A stretch of 7,195 nt of DNA from Ventricola sp017626895 (GTDB lineage: Bacteria; Bacillota; Clostridia; Christensenellales; Aristaeellaceae), in contig JAGAHV010000168.1 of assembly GCA_017626895.1 (NCBI GenBank), positions 1 to 7,195 on the forward strand. Direction: 5' to 3'. Made by a program: the position numbers and the translations under genes. The notes under the pieces are model-generated. The model worked only from the letters and a program-made list of their open reading frames with translations. It was not told the origin of the DNA and searched no databases. Numbering within the stretch: the stretch's first letter is position 1; the number at the start of each line of letters is the position of its first letter. Below are positions 1 through 6,027 of this stretch, piece by piece.

Positions 1-551
1 TCTGCCAGACCAAAATTCGGGCTGGAAACAGAAAACGGAATCAATCCATGCGAATAGGCGTATTCATTTGCTTCTTCAACGCGGCGATATGACCAGTTCG
101 ATCCTCCGAACGCCCGGATTTTCCCCTCAGAATACAATGCGTTCATAATTTCTATGACCGTGCCTGCTTCGACAGATGGATCGTCCCGATGAAGCAGATA
201 AATATCGATATAATCTGTTCCAAGTGCCTCAGCCGATTCCGCAAAATCCTTCCTGATTTCGGATTCACTTATTCGTTTCGTTCCGTCTGAAAGAGGATGC
301 CCGCACTTTGAAATCAATACCAGTCTGTCCCGACACCCCCGCTTTTTCATCCATTTTCCAACCACATTCTCCGCTTCCTGATAATTTCGTGCCATGTCAA
401 GCGTATTAATTCCTGCCGCCAGAACCGCATCCAGCAGTTCATCTTCTTCCTGTCCGGCTAGCAGCAGTGAAACAGCCGTCCCAAATATGATTCGTGAAAC
501 CGGTTTCCCCACATAGGGGATTTCGCCGTACATATTGCCTGAACTCATCAT
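1..551 (-). CDS. Aldo/keto reductase, C-terminal part off the left edge
   Basis: NAD(P)H-dependent oxidoreductase of the aldo/keto reductase superfamily, presumably cytosolic; the carbonyl substrate cannot be told from sequence. Reading the minus strand from 551 gives 183 residues of the TIM barrel. The catalytic tetrad of the family is in place: Asp52 and Tyr57 (NTLDMARNYQEAE), Lys82 (LISKCG) and His121 (YLLHRDD). Strand motifs such as RIIFGT (20-25) and IRAFGGSNWS also fit. Typical members have about 300 or more residues, so roughly the last third is missing beyond base 1. The ATG at 551 is chosen because a stop codon (TAG) lies directly before it in frame and GGAG (559-562) sits 7 nt upstream; the next ATG (548) is a less likely start. 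The gene is divergent from yhaM and has its own strong promoter. Confidence 0.93.
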   Translation of the reverse strand, partial: MMSSGNMYGEIPYVGKPVSRIIFGTAVSLLLAGQEEDELLDAVLAAGINTLDMARNYQEAENVVGKWMKKRGCRDRLVLISKCGHPLSDGTKRISESEIRKDFAESAEALGTDYIDIYLLHRDDPSVEAGTVIEIMNALYSEGKIRAFGGSNWSYRRVEEANEYAYSHGLIPFSVSSPNFGLA

Positions 552-685
552 CTACCGTCTCCAAATAATCATCTTTTCTAGGCGAGGACATCTCACAGTC
601 CTGACCTATTGAACTTCTGACCGCATCCGGTCTGTCCAGATACAATTCCTGCTTCCTATACAAAAAACGATTGCTGTTTTTTTCG
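552..685 (-). other. Long 5' leader of the aldo/keto reductase mRNA
   Basis: The predicted start site near 685 and the start codon at 551 leave a leader of about 130 nt, long for a simple metabolic gene. It contains a small hairpin (GACCG, 4-nt loop, CGGTC; 619-632) and an A-rich/T-rich complementary pair near its 5' end. I do not recognise a riboswitch, T-box or terminator in it. Its function is unknown; the length depends on the promoter call. Confidence 0.4.
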
Positions 686-691
686 AGGGTC

Positions 692-720
692 ATTCTACCA
701 TACTTTCACAGCTCCCTCAA
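692..720 (-). promoter_or_regulatory. SigA-type promoter of the aldo/keto reductase gene
   Basis: On the minus strand TTGAGG (720-715) is followed after exactly 17 bp by TAGAAT (697-692), with an extended -10 TG one base upstream of the hexamer (TGGTAGAAT). Transcription should start near 685. An ATG at 693 that would open a longer frame lies within the -10 box, so it cannot be the start used from this promoter. Confidence 0.75.
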
Positions 721-760
721 CATTTCCATTTCCATAGCCAGGCCAAAAACAGCCGTGCTT

Positions 761-768
761 CCCCCCCC
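761..768. repeat. 8-base C homopolymer (G8 on the minus strand)
   Basis: Eight consecutive C residues lie between the divergent promoters of the aldo/keto reductase gene and yhaM, about 41 bp upstream of the first -35 box and 31 bp upstream of the second. Such tracts are prone to slippage. No regulatory effect is shown by the sequence itself. Confidence 0.6.
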
Positions 769-798
769 GCATTATGATTTATGCTTTTCCAGATGATA

Positions 799-813
799 CT
801 TGAATTTTTCAAG
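799..813. repeat. Inverted repeat CTTGAA-ttt-TTCAAG over the yhaM -35 box
   Basis: A perfect 6+3+6 inverted repeat covers the -35 hexamer of the yhaM promoter (TTGAAT, 800-805). Its position would suit an operator bound by a dimeric repressor. Short repeats like this also arise by chance, so the operator reading is only a suggestion. Confidence 0.35.
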
Positions 814-828
814 GAAAACGCCCATAAT
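800..828 (+). promoter_or_regulatory. SigA-type promoter of yhaM
   Basis: TTGAAT (800-805), a 17-bp spacer and CATAAT (823-828) form a good vegetative promoter. The start site would be near 835, giving a leader of only about 20 nt to the ATG at 857. Confidence 0.7.
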
Positions 829-856
829 AGGAGCATAACAATTGCGAGGTTACATA

Positions 857-1825
857 ATGAGCGAACACAACAATACCCTTTTTCTGGCTGACCTGACTGA
901 CGGGATGCCTTTTGACGGATTTGTTCTTGTCAGAAGTGCAGAATTCCGGGATTCTCCAGCCGGGAAAAAATACCTGGATATGAGTGTGTCTGACCGGACC
1001 GGTACAATGAAAGCAATAAAGTGGGATACCTCTGTCGCTCCTCCCCCCATCGGCAAGGTCATTCATATTCGGGCATCCGGAAATGAATATAAAGGACACA
1101 TGCAGCTTCGCCTTGAAAAGGTGGAACCTGTAAAGGCGACGGATTATATCGACTGGAATTCCATTGTTTCCTCAGCTCCTGAAGATGCAGCCGCCATGCG
1201 GGAAGAAATTACCGCAGCAGCTGAGGAAATACCGGATTCAGATTATTCCCTGTTGACCTGTGCGCTCCTGGAACGCTGCGGTGACAGAATTCTCACTTTT
1301 CCGGCCGCTAAACAGGTTCATCATGCCGAACGTTCCGGACTATTGCATCATACCGTTACCATGCTGCGTGCCGCAAAAGCCCTCCTTCCCATTTATCCTC
1401 AGCTCAATGCAAGTCTCCTGATTGCCGGGATCATCGTTCATGATCTTGGAAAAATGGAGGAGATGGATGCGAATGAACTGGGGGTTGTATCCGACTATAC
1501 CCTGGAAGGAAAGCTGCTGGGACACATCGTACGTGGGATTATCACAATCGAAGAAGAAGGAAAAAAACTGGGAATTCATCCTCAGAAAATCCTGTTTCTG
1601 CAGCATATGGTCCTGTCTCATCACGGCATTCCTGAATACGGGAGTCCGAAGCCTCCTATGCTGGCCGAGGCTGAGTTTCTTCACCTCATCGACACGCTGG
1701 ATGCACGTATGAATCAAATGGAAGCGGCAATCGCATATACATTGCCCGGCAGTTTCAGCGAAAAAATCCGGTCACTTGACGATCGTCAGATCTACCGAAT
1801 GCCCTATTTCAATCCCAAGACCTGA
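857..1825 (+). CDS. yhaM: 3'-5' exoribonuclease YhaM (OB fold plus HD domain)
   Basis: Cytoplasmic exonuclease that degrades RNA, and in B. subtilis also single-stranded DNA, from the 3' end with a divalent metal. The 322-residue protein matches the length of B. subtilis YhaM (about 314). Residues 15-95 form a tRNA_anti-like OB fold (FDGFVLVRSAEF, LDMSVSDRTGTMKAIKWD). Residues about 155-310 are an HD metal-dependent phosphohydrolase domain: His164/165 in GLLHHTVTM, the His195-Asp196 pair in IIVHDLGK, His223, His255/256 in LSHHG and Asp279 in HLIDTLD. A TTG at 842 would give five extra residues, but ATG 857 is preferred because GAGG (846-849) is 7 nt upstream of it. The gene stands alone, with its own promoter, and ends at a shared convergent terminator. 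No missing residues noticed. Confidence 0.95.
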   Translation: MSEHNNTLFLADLTDGMPFDGFVLVRSAEFRDSPAGKKYLDMSVSDRTGTMKAIKWDTSVAPPPIGKVIHIRASGNEYKGHMQLRLEKVEPVKATDYIDWNSIVSSAPEDAAAMREEITAAAEEIPDSDYSLLTCALLERCGDRILTFPAAKQVHHAERSGLLHHTVTMLRAAKALLPIYPQLNASLLIAGIIVHDLGKMEEMDANELGVVSDYTLEGKLLGHIVRGIITIEEEGKKLGIHPQKILFLQHMVLSHHGIPEYGSPKPPMLAEAEFLHLIDTLDARMNQMEAAIAYTLPGSFSEKIRSLDDRQIYRMPYFNPKT

Positions 1826-1859
1826 TTTGATCTCCGGCAGAACTGTTCATCCCGATACG

Positions 1860-1905
1860 ATAAACAAACGCACCATTGCCAATTGGCAATGGTGCGTTTG
1901 TTTAT
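1860..1905. terminator. Bidirectional intrinsic terminator between convergent genes
   Basis: A perfect 46-bp palindrome centred between 1882 and 1883. The GC-richer core (GCACCATTGCC, AATT loop, GGCAATGGTGC) is flanked by an A-rich arm on the left and a T-rich arm (GTTTGTTTAT) on the right, so both strands read as stem-loop plus U-rich tail. It lies 34 bp after the yhaM stop. The scrK stop codon (TAA, 1904-1902) is inside the right arm, so scrK is still being translated as the stem is transcribed. Confidence 0.93.
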
Positions 1906-2798
1906 GCTTTTCTCCGCTGACTGTACAGCAGTCTGGCTCCCATCAGAAGGGCGCCGGTCACACCGGAATTGTTTCCCAGTGTCGGCGGCACAATATACTG
2001 ATCCAGTTGTTCCATGTCCAGTCTCTCTGAGGCAACATATCCCCCCAGCATCTCATGGGTATACTTGCGAATTCTGGGGAACAGATGCTCCTGCTGCATC
2101 ACTCCGCCGCCCAGCACAATCACTTCCGGTGACAGAATGAGAATCAGGTTGACACACATCTGCGCAAGATACTTGGCCTCAAGATCCCAGGCAGGATGGT
2201 CCTCCATCATCAGGCGCGGAGACAGTCCCCAGCGCTTTTCAATTGCAGGACCGCTCGCCAGTCCTTCCAGGCAGTGACGGTGGAACGGGCACACCCCGTC
2301 CGGCATTGTATCCATTTCATTCGGAGTCAGAATCATATGTCCAACCTCTGGATGAATCAGCCCATGAACAATATCGCCGTTCATGATAATCCCGCCGCCT
2401 ACTCCGGTTCCAACTGTTACATAAACCAGACTGCGGTAACCCTTTCCGGCTCCCATCACATGCTCGGCAATTGCAGCAGCATTGACATCCGTATCAATTG
2501 CAACGGGCACATGCAGCTCCTCACGAAGTCTTGTAAGTATCGGGAAATTACTCCAGGCCTTTTTCGGAGATGCCGTGATATAGCCGTAGGTTGCTGAACG
2601 ATGATTCAGATCAAGCGGGCCAAATGAACCGACCCCCAGTGCACTGATATCAAACTTGTCAAAAAAATCCACAATCTGTGGGATCGTCTCATCAGGCGTC
2701 AGCGTATGAAAGCTTGCCCGTTGAAGGACATTTCCCTGAGGTGTCCCTATCGAGCAGACCATCTTTGTTCCGCCTGCTTCCAATGCTCCTATTAACAT
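1902..2798 (-). CDS. scrK: Fructokinase, ROK family
   Basis: ATP-dependent phosphorylation of fructose to fructose 6-phosphate in the cytosol, feeding glycolysis. The 298-residue protein resembles the zinc-containing ROK fructokinases typified by B. subtilis GmuE/YdhR from end to end. Visible motifs are the phosphate-binding loop EAGGTK (7-12), GVGSFGPLD (55-63), the catalytic Asp104 in IDTDVNAAA, a second nucleotide loop VTVGTGVGGG (127-136), the zinc site HPEVGHM plus C-x2-H-x2-C (Cys170, His173, Cys176) leading into LEGLASGPA, and VLGGGVMQQ (228-236). ATG 2798 is backed by GGAGG (2812-2808) 9 nt upstream. Monocistronic. No sugar transporter or sucrose hydrolase is adjacent, so the source of the fructose is not indicated. 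Related ROK sugar kinases are possible but less likely, given the zinc loop and overall match. Confidence 0.93.
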   Translation of the reverse strand: MLIGALEAGGTKMVCSIGTPQGNVLQRASFHTLTPDETIPQIVDFFDKFDISALGVGSFGPLDLNHRSATYGYITASPKKAWSNFPILTRLREELHVPVAIDTDVNAAAIAEHVMGAGKGYRSLVYVTVGTGVGGGIIMNGDIVHGLIHPEVGHMILTPNEMDTMPDGVCPFHRHCLEGLASGPAIEKRWGLSPRLMMEDHPAWDLEAKYLAQMCVNLILILSPEVIVLGGGVMQQEHLFPRIRKYTHEMLGGYVASERLDMEQLDQYIVPPTLGNNSGVTGALLMGARLLYSQRRKA

Positions 2799-2824
2799 GG
2801 TGTATTTCCTCCAGGCCTTTCTTT

Positions 2825-2852
2825 ATTCTGCTTTTTGAATGATGCCTGTCAA
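2825..2852 (-). promoter_or_regulatory. Proximal promoter of scrK
   Basis: A consensus TTGACA (2852-2847) is followed after 16 bp by CAGAAT (2830-2825, 4 of 6 matches to TATAAT) on the minus strand. Transcription would begin near 2818, about 20 nt before the ATG and just ahead of the GGAGG site. Confidence 0.65.
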
Positions 2853-2867
2853 CACCTATTTGCAATT

Positions 2868-2927
2868 ACACCTGGCTCGCAAAACATACAGTCCCTGCTT
2901 CTCAGGGTCCGGAGAAATACATGGTGT
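2868..2927 (-). other. Possible structured RNA element upstream of scrK
   Basis: In RNA made from the distal promoter, ACACC (2927-2923) could pair with GGUGU (2872-2868), enclosing a hairpin CCCUG-AGAAG-CAGGG (2907-2893). The outer pairing is only 5 bp and no known riboswitch class is recognised. It would be present only in transcripts from the distal promoter, since the proximal one starts downstream of it. Confidence 0.25.
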
Positions 2928-2962
2928 TATTTTCCAGCATCATATAGCATTAAATCGTGCAC

Positions 2963-2991
2963 ATCATACATGACTCCACTACCTCTGTCAA
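2963..2991 (-). promoter_or_regulatory. Distal promoter directed toward scrK
   Basis: On the minus strand TTGACA (2991-2986), a 17-bp spacer and TATGAT (2968-2963) give a near-consensus SigA promoter. It is stronger on paper than the proximal scrK promoter 130 bp downstream. The transcript would start near 2956 and carry a leader of about 160 nt before scrK, or it could make a short separate RNA. Confidence 0.65.
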
Positions 2992-3016
2992 TCTGCAATT
3001 TATCCAATATTTTTGC

Positions 3017-3036
3017 AAAAACAGGAACACCTCCTG
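3017..3036 (-). terminator. Probable intrinsic terminator of the serine hydrolase gene
   Basis: On the minus strand CAGGA-GGTGT-TCCTG is followed at once by TTTTT. The stem is 5 bp, or 7 if two G-U pairs are allowed, so it is a modest terminator. It lies about 93 nt beyond the serine hydrolase stop and just before the distal scrK promoter, as expected for a transcript boundary. Confidence 0.5.
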
Positions 3037-3128
3037 CCATACCACACACAGTCTGTTTGCAATTTTGTCTTTTCCTCATCTGTTTCACTATTATTTGCCT
3101 AAATTATTTGTAAAAGGCGCATTCTCGT

Positions 3129-4313
3129 TCAGTCAGATTTTTCCCGGGCAGCGTACATCCCCAGCAACAGCAACTCCGCACCTACCGGCTGCAAAGCCAT
3201 TTTGTTCAGGCGAACACCATTCGTCATGATTCCCACGCCTGCTCCCGACTCAATATCGACAAACAGTTCCGAACACATCCCATATGCCACTCCCTGATGC
3301 CCAATCAGGTCTACTCCGGGGATGACCTCTTTAAGAAAGGCAACATTCAGTCCGCGTCCTGCCGACCGGACACCGCCAACATTCTCCTGTACCGTTCTCA
3401 TTTCATCTAGGGAGCTTTTTTTCAGTACCTTCGTATCCTTTTTCGAAGCCAGCAGGCGTACCATAGTACCCAGCCCATGGGCATCTGTGATCAGTCGTCC
3501 AACCGTTGTCACATAGCTTTCCCCCGGTCTTTCTTCAGTCCGCTGCCTCCTCTGATATTCCGCATCATACCTGAGCCGGGGCGGAAACAGGGCCTTGACA
3601 GAGTAGCCATCTGCAATTACCCGGTTTGCCGGAATACTGGCAGCACCATATCCTGCACATATTCCCAGCGGCCGAAAGATTCTCTCCTGCATCAGGTCCT
3701 CAAAAAGAAGACCGGAAGCCTTTTCTGCAATCGCCCCTGTCAGTCCTGCTCCAAGATTTGTATAGAGGAACTTTTCCCCCGGCGCAGATTCCAACCATAT
3801 CTCCGGGTCACTGAATCGGGCCTCAAGGGACTCTTTCCCCGGAATCTGTAATTCCGCATTTCTGATTCCCGCTGTATGTGTCAGCAGCATTCGAAGTGTA
3901 ATTGCCCGGTCTGGAAAAAGGGGATTTCGAACAGCAAATCCCAGTACACGGCTGATATCCTCATCCAGGTTCAGTTCTCCGCTTTCAACCAGGGACATCA
4001 CTCCATATGTCGAGATCAGTTTTGTTACCGAAGCCACCCGAAAGCAGGTAGATGAATCCACTGTCTCTCCCGTCTTTTTTCTGGCATATCCATGACAAAA
4101 AATCTTCTCTGTTCCATCCGGATACACCAGTGTCATACATCCGCCGACTGCCCGGTGGGCCCTGAGGATGTTCTCAAAGCACTTTTGTACCTGCATTGTC
4201 CCTTTCTCGCTCAGGTACCCCGATTCATCTTTTTCAACAGGCGGAATCGTTTTCAAAAAAGCAGCTGCTTTCTTCTGCAGAATCCGTCGTTCGCTCGCTG
4301 ACAGGTTTCTCAC
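3129..4313 (-). CDS. Beta-lactamase-fold serine hydrolase (class C / PBP4*-like)
   Basis: Serine hydrolase of the beta-lactamase family (class C, PBP and esterase group). Its substrate is unknown; candidates are D-Ala peptides, other amides or esters. From the GTG start the protein has 394 residues. The active-site elements are Ser95-x-x-Lys98 (FRVASVTKLIS), Tyr184-x-Asn186 (FLYTNLG) and His339-x-Gly341 (LIGHQG), the last replacing the KTG triad as in many esterase-like members. LLTHTAGI after the first motif is also typical. There is no signal peptide or membrane segment; the N-terminus is charged and helical, so it is probably cytosolic, unlike true penicillin-binding proteins. GTG 4313 is chosen because GGAGG (4323-4319) lies 5 nt upstream. 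ATG 4334 would add 7 residues but has no evident ribosome binding site, although a short upstream frame overlaps it as ATGA. Its promoter is divergent from that of the transpeptidase operon. Confidence 0.9.
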   Translation of the reverse strand: MRNLSASERRILQKKAAAFLKTIPPVEKDESGYLSEKGTMQVQKCFENILRAHRAVGGCMTLVYPDGTEKIFCHGYARKKTGETVDSSTCFRVASVTKLISTYGVMSLVESGELNLDEDISRVLGFAVRNPLFPDRAITLRMLLTHTAGIRNAELQIPGKESLEARFSDPEIWLESAPGEKFLYTNLGAGLTGAIAEKASGLLFEDLMQERIFRPLGICAGYGAASIPANRVIADGYSVKALFPPRLRYDAEYQRRQRTEERPGESYVTTVGRLITDAHGLGTMVRLLASKKDTKVLKKSSLDEMRTVQENVGGVRSAGRGLNVAFLKEVIPGVDLIGHQGVAYGMCSELFVDIESGAGVGIMTNGVRLNKMALQPVGAELLLLGMYAAREKSD

Positions 4314-4318
4314 ATTCT

Positions 4319-4323
4319 CCTCC
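4319..4323 (-). promoter_or_regulatory. Ribosome binding site favouring the GTG start
   Basis: GGAGG on the minus strand sits 5 nt before GTG 4313. It lies downstream of the alternative ATG at 4334, so it cannot serve that codon. It is the main reason for choosing the shorter serine hydrolase protein. Confidence 0.6.
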
Positions 4324-4397
4324 GTTTGAATCATTCCGCACTGACATGCAGCAGAAACGTCACTGGAACGACTCTTTCATTTCTCATCTTTGCCTGC

Positions 4398-4426
4398 ATG
4401 ATACGTGAACGAACCTCTTCTGTCAA
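4398..4426 (-). promoter_or_regulatory. SigA-type promoter of the serine hydrolase gene
   Basis: Consensus TTGACA (4426-4421), a 17-bp spacer and TATCAT (4403-4398) on the minus strand. Transcription should start near 4391, about 78 nt before the GTG start or 57 nt before the ATG. Confidence 0.8.
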
Positions 4427-4471
4427 CCGCACAATCACGGCACAGACAGCCTGCACAAGGCATTCGTTTTC

Positions 4472-4500
4472 TTGCGATTCATGTGTCAATGTGTTATCAT
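4472..4500 (+). promoter_or_regulatory. SigA-type promoter of the transpeptidase/MBOAT operon
   Basis: TTGCGA (4472-4477), a 17-bp spacer and TATCAT (4495-4500) with an extended -10 TG (TGTTATCAT). Transcription should start near 4507. It diverges from the serine hydrolase promoter, with 45 bp between the two -35 boxes, so one regulator could act on both. Confidence 0.75.
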
Positions 4501-4524
4501 ATGGTCCGTCTGATTTACACTGCT

Positions 4525-4530
4525 AAGGAG
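4525..4530 (+). promoter_or_regulatory. Ribosome binding site with long spacing
   Basis: AAGGAG lies 13 nt before the ATG at 4544, longer than the usual 5-10 nt. No other in-frame ATG, GTG or TTG lies closer, and the residues after 4544 form a proper signal peptide, so the start stands. Initiation may be less than optimal. Confidence 0.6.
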
Positions 4531-4543
4531 ATCAACACCATTC

Positions 4544-6004
4544 ATGAAAAGGATTTCAATCCTCTTTTTTTTCATATTTTCTCTCATTTTTTTCTCCGCC
4601 TGTGCTGAAACGGTTTTATGGGAGGATGAGAACGGAAAGGTTTTGCTGAATGACAGCGGGGAGGTAAACTTCATTTCTGCAGATGGAAACAATCTTGGAT
4701 CCGTTTCCTCTAATTCGCTGAGCGATTTCACCGGTCCGGCCGAAGTGTCATCACCCGTGACAGATGCCCCTTTCTCATATGACACACCGTTCCCCCCTGT
4801 TCCCACGCCTGTTCCTTACGATGAAAATGATTTTCCTGAATATCCGTCCTCCTCTGCACCTGTCCAGAACACTAACCAGTCTTTTCAATTTAAAAGGGTT
4901 CTGAAATACGGAGATTCAGGCGATCTGGTCAGCGCGCTTCAGTCCAGGCTGAAAGAACTTGGATATTACGACGCACGTGTATCCGGAGGCTATTATAAGG
5001 TTACACGTAACGCCATCCGGGCATTCCAGTCCCAGAACGGTCTGCACGTCGATGGGATTGCCGGTCAGCAAACGCAGGAAGCATTGTTTTCTCCTGCGGC
5101 GGTTCCGGTAAATGCCTCGCCCCTCCCATCCCCGACGCCTGTGCCGCCCAAATACACGCTCATGGTGGATATAACCAATCAGATTACCAGAGCCTATACC
5201 TATGATGAGACCGGAAATTATACCGTCCTTGTCCGTGAGATGATCTGCTCGACCGGAACGGTAAAAAATCCAACGCCTCTCGGAACAACCATTATGCCCA
5301 AGACCCGTGCCAGATGGGGATATTTTCCCACATGGGACTCCCATGCGCAGTATCTCACACGGATCGATAAAGCCAACGCCTTCCATTCTGTTCTGTACAC
5401 CGCACCGGATGAACAGTCTCTTTCCGTTTCATCCTTTACTAACCTGGGGACCCGCCAGTCGCATGGCTGCGTCCGCCTGACCGTGTCCGACGCCAAATGG
5501 ATTTATGACAACTGTGCGGCCGGCACCATTATCACCGTATATGAGAGCAATGTTTACGATCCCGAGTATACCATGACGCTGAAACCCGCCCTGAATCAGG
5601 ATACGCTTCGTGAAATGCCGCTCCCTGCTCCGACTCCTCTCCCTGTTTACAGCCCGGAAAACTGGCCATCCAAATTTCGGACACTGAAAAGAGGTTCCAG
5701 CGGACAGGATGTCTATATGCTGCAGATGCGTCTTCGTGAGCTTGGTTTCTATAATGGGACGGTCTCCGGAGGATATTATGGCGGAACAATTGAAGCCGTA
5801 AAGGCTTTCCAGCAGGCCGCCGGACTAAAAGTTGACGGTATCGCCGGCAAGCAGACTCAGTCAGCATTGTTTGCCTTCTCAACGCCCACACCAGCTGCCA
5901 CCGCCTCTCCGGAGTATACGCCTTTCCCTGTTTATCCCACCATTGAGCCAACGCCAACACCTGAACCGGCAGCTTATACACCGGTCACCGATACCGTCGG
6001 CTGA
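4544..6004 (+). CDS. Lipoprotein L,D-transpeptidase (YkuD) between two peptidoglycan-binding domains
   Basis: Predicted extracytoplasmic L,D-transpeptidase, an enzyme class that makes 3-3 crosslinks in peptidoglycan, or attaches proteins to it, through an acyl-enzyme on cysteine. The 486-residue protein begins with MKR and a hydrophobic stretch (about 4-18) ending in FFSAC, a slightly divergent lipobox that would lipidate Cys20. A Ser/Pro/Thr-rich linker leads to a PG_binding_1 domain (about 118-182), a Pro-rich linker, the YkuD domain (about 203-335) with His281 (AFHSVLY) and the catalytic motif SHGCVRL (306-312, nucleophile Cys309), another Pro-rich linker, a second PG_binding_1 domain (about 378-443) and a TPTPEP-rich tail. 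The two binding domains are near copies: about 40 of 65 aligned positions are identical by hand count. The protein is probably anchored in the membrane outer leaflet. The MBOAT gene follows after 23 nt, suggesting one operon for wall modification. Confidence 0.93.
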   Translation: MKRISILFFFIFSLIFFSACAETVLWEDENGKVLLNDSGEVNFISADGNNLGSVSSNSLSDFTGPAEVSSPVTDAPFSYDTPFPPVPTPVPYDENDFPEYPSSSAPVQNTNQSFQFKRVLKYGDSGDLVSALQSRLKELGYYDARVSGGYYKVTRNAIRAFQSQNGLHVDGIAGQQTQEALFSPAAVPVNASPLPSPTPVPPKYTLMVDITNQITRAYTYDETGNYTVLVREMICSTGTVKNPTPLGTTIMPKTRARWGYFPTWDSHAQYLTRIDKANAFHSVLYTAPDEQSLSVSSFTNLGTRQSHGCVRLTVSDAKWIYDNCAAGTIITVYESNVYDPEYTMTLKPALNQDTLREMPLPAPTPLPVYSPENWPSKFRTLKRGSSGQDVYMLQMRLRELGFYNGTVSGGYYGGTIEAVKAFQQAAGLKVDGIAGKQTQSALFAFSTPTPAATASPEYTPFPVYPTIEPTPTPEPAAYTPVTDTVG

Positions 6005-6027
6005 AGTTTCAAAGAGGAGCTGTCTGT

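Larger units (their letters stand above)
2799..3128. other. 330-bp intergenic region without a convincing gene
   Basis: Between the scrK start and the serine hydrolase stop lie two minus-strand promoters, a potential leader structure and a probable terminator. The stretch looks more AT-rich than the flanking genes. A minus-strand frame of about 50 codons (3079 to 2927) is open, but it has no good ribosome binding site and contains the distal promoter, so it is not called as a gene. Plus-strand frames here also lack support. Confidence 0.6.

Noticed and set aside
439..693. 84-codon minus-strand frame ahead of and overlapping the aldo/keto reductase start
   Set aside because: Its ATG lies in the -10 box of the promoter, and its later part is the reductase gene read in the wrong frame.
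842..856. TTG start adding five residues to YhaM
   Set aside because: The ribosome binding site GAGG at 846-849 would lie inside the extension, and it is correctly spaced for ATG 857.
3098..3119. GCCT...AGGC inverted repeat just after the serine hydrolase stop as a terminator
   Set aside because: Only four base pairs with a 14-nt loop and no T run; the hairpin at 3017-3036 is a better candidate.
2835..3229. Plus-strand frames of about 90 codons in the scrK upstream region
   Set aside because: Low-complexity, Cys/Ser-rich translations without a ribosome binding site, antisense to the promoters or running into the serine hydrolase gene.
4484..4489. Second TTGACA on the minus strand upstream of the serine hydrolase promoter
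   Set aside because: No acceptable -10 box at 16-18 bp; it falls inside the spacer of the plus-strand promoter and is probably chance.
4916..5496. Minus-strand frames across the middle of the transpeptidase gene
   Set aside because: Antisense shadows of the first binding domain and YkuD domain, with no plausible product.
5532..5981. 149-codon minus-strand frame
   Set aside because: Antisense shadow of the second peptidoglycan-binding domain and tail of the transpeptidase; Arg/Trp-rich translation without a known fold.
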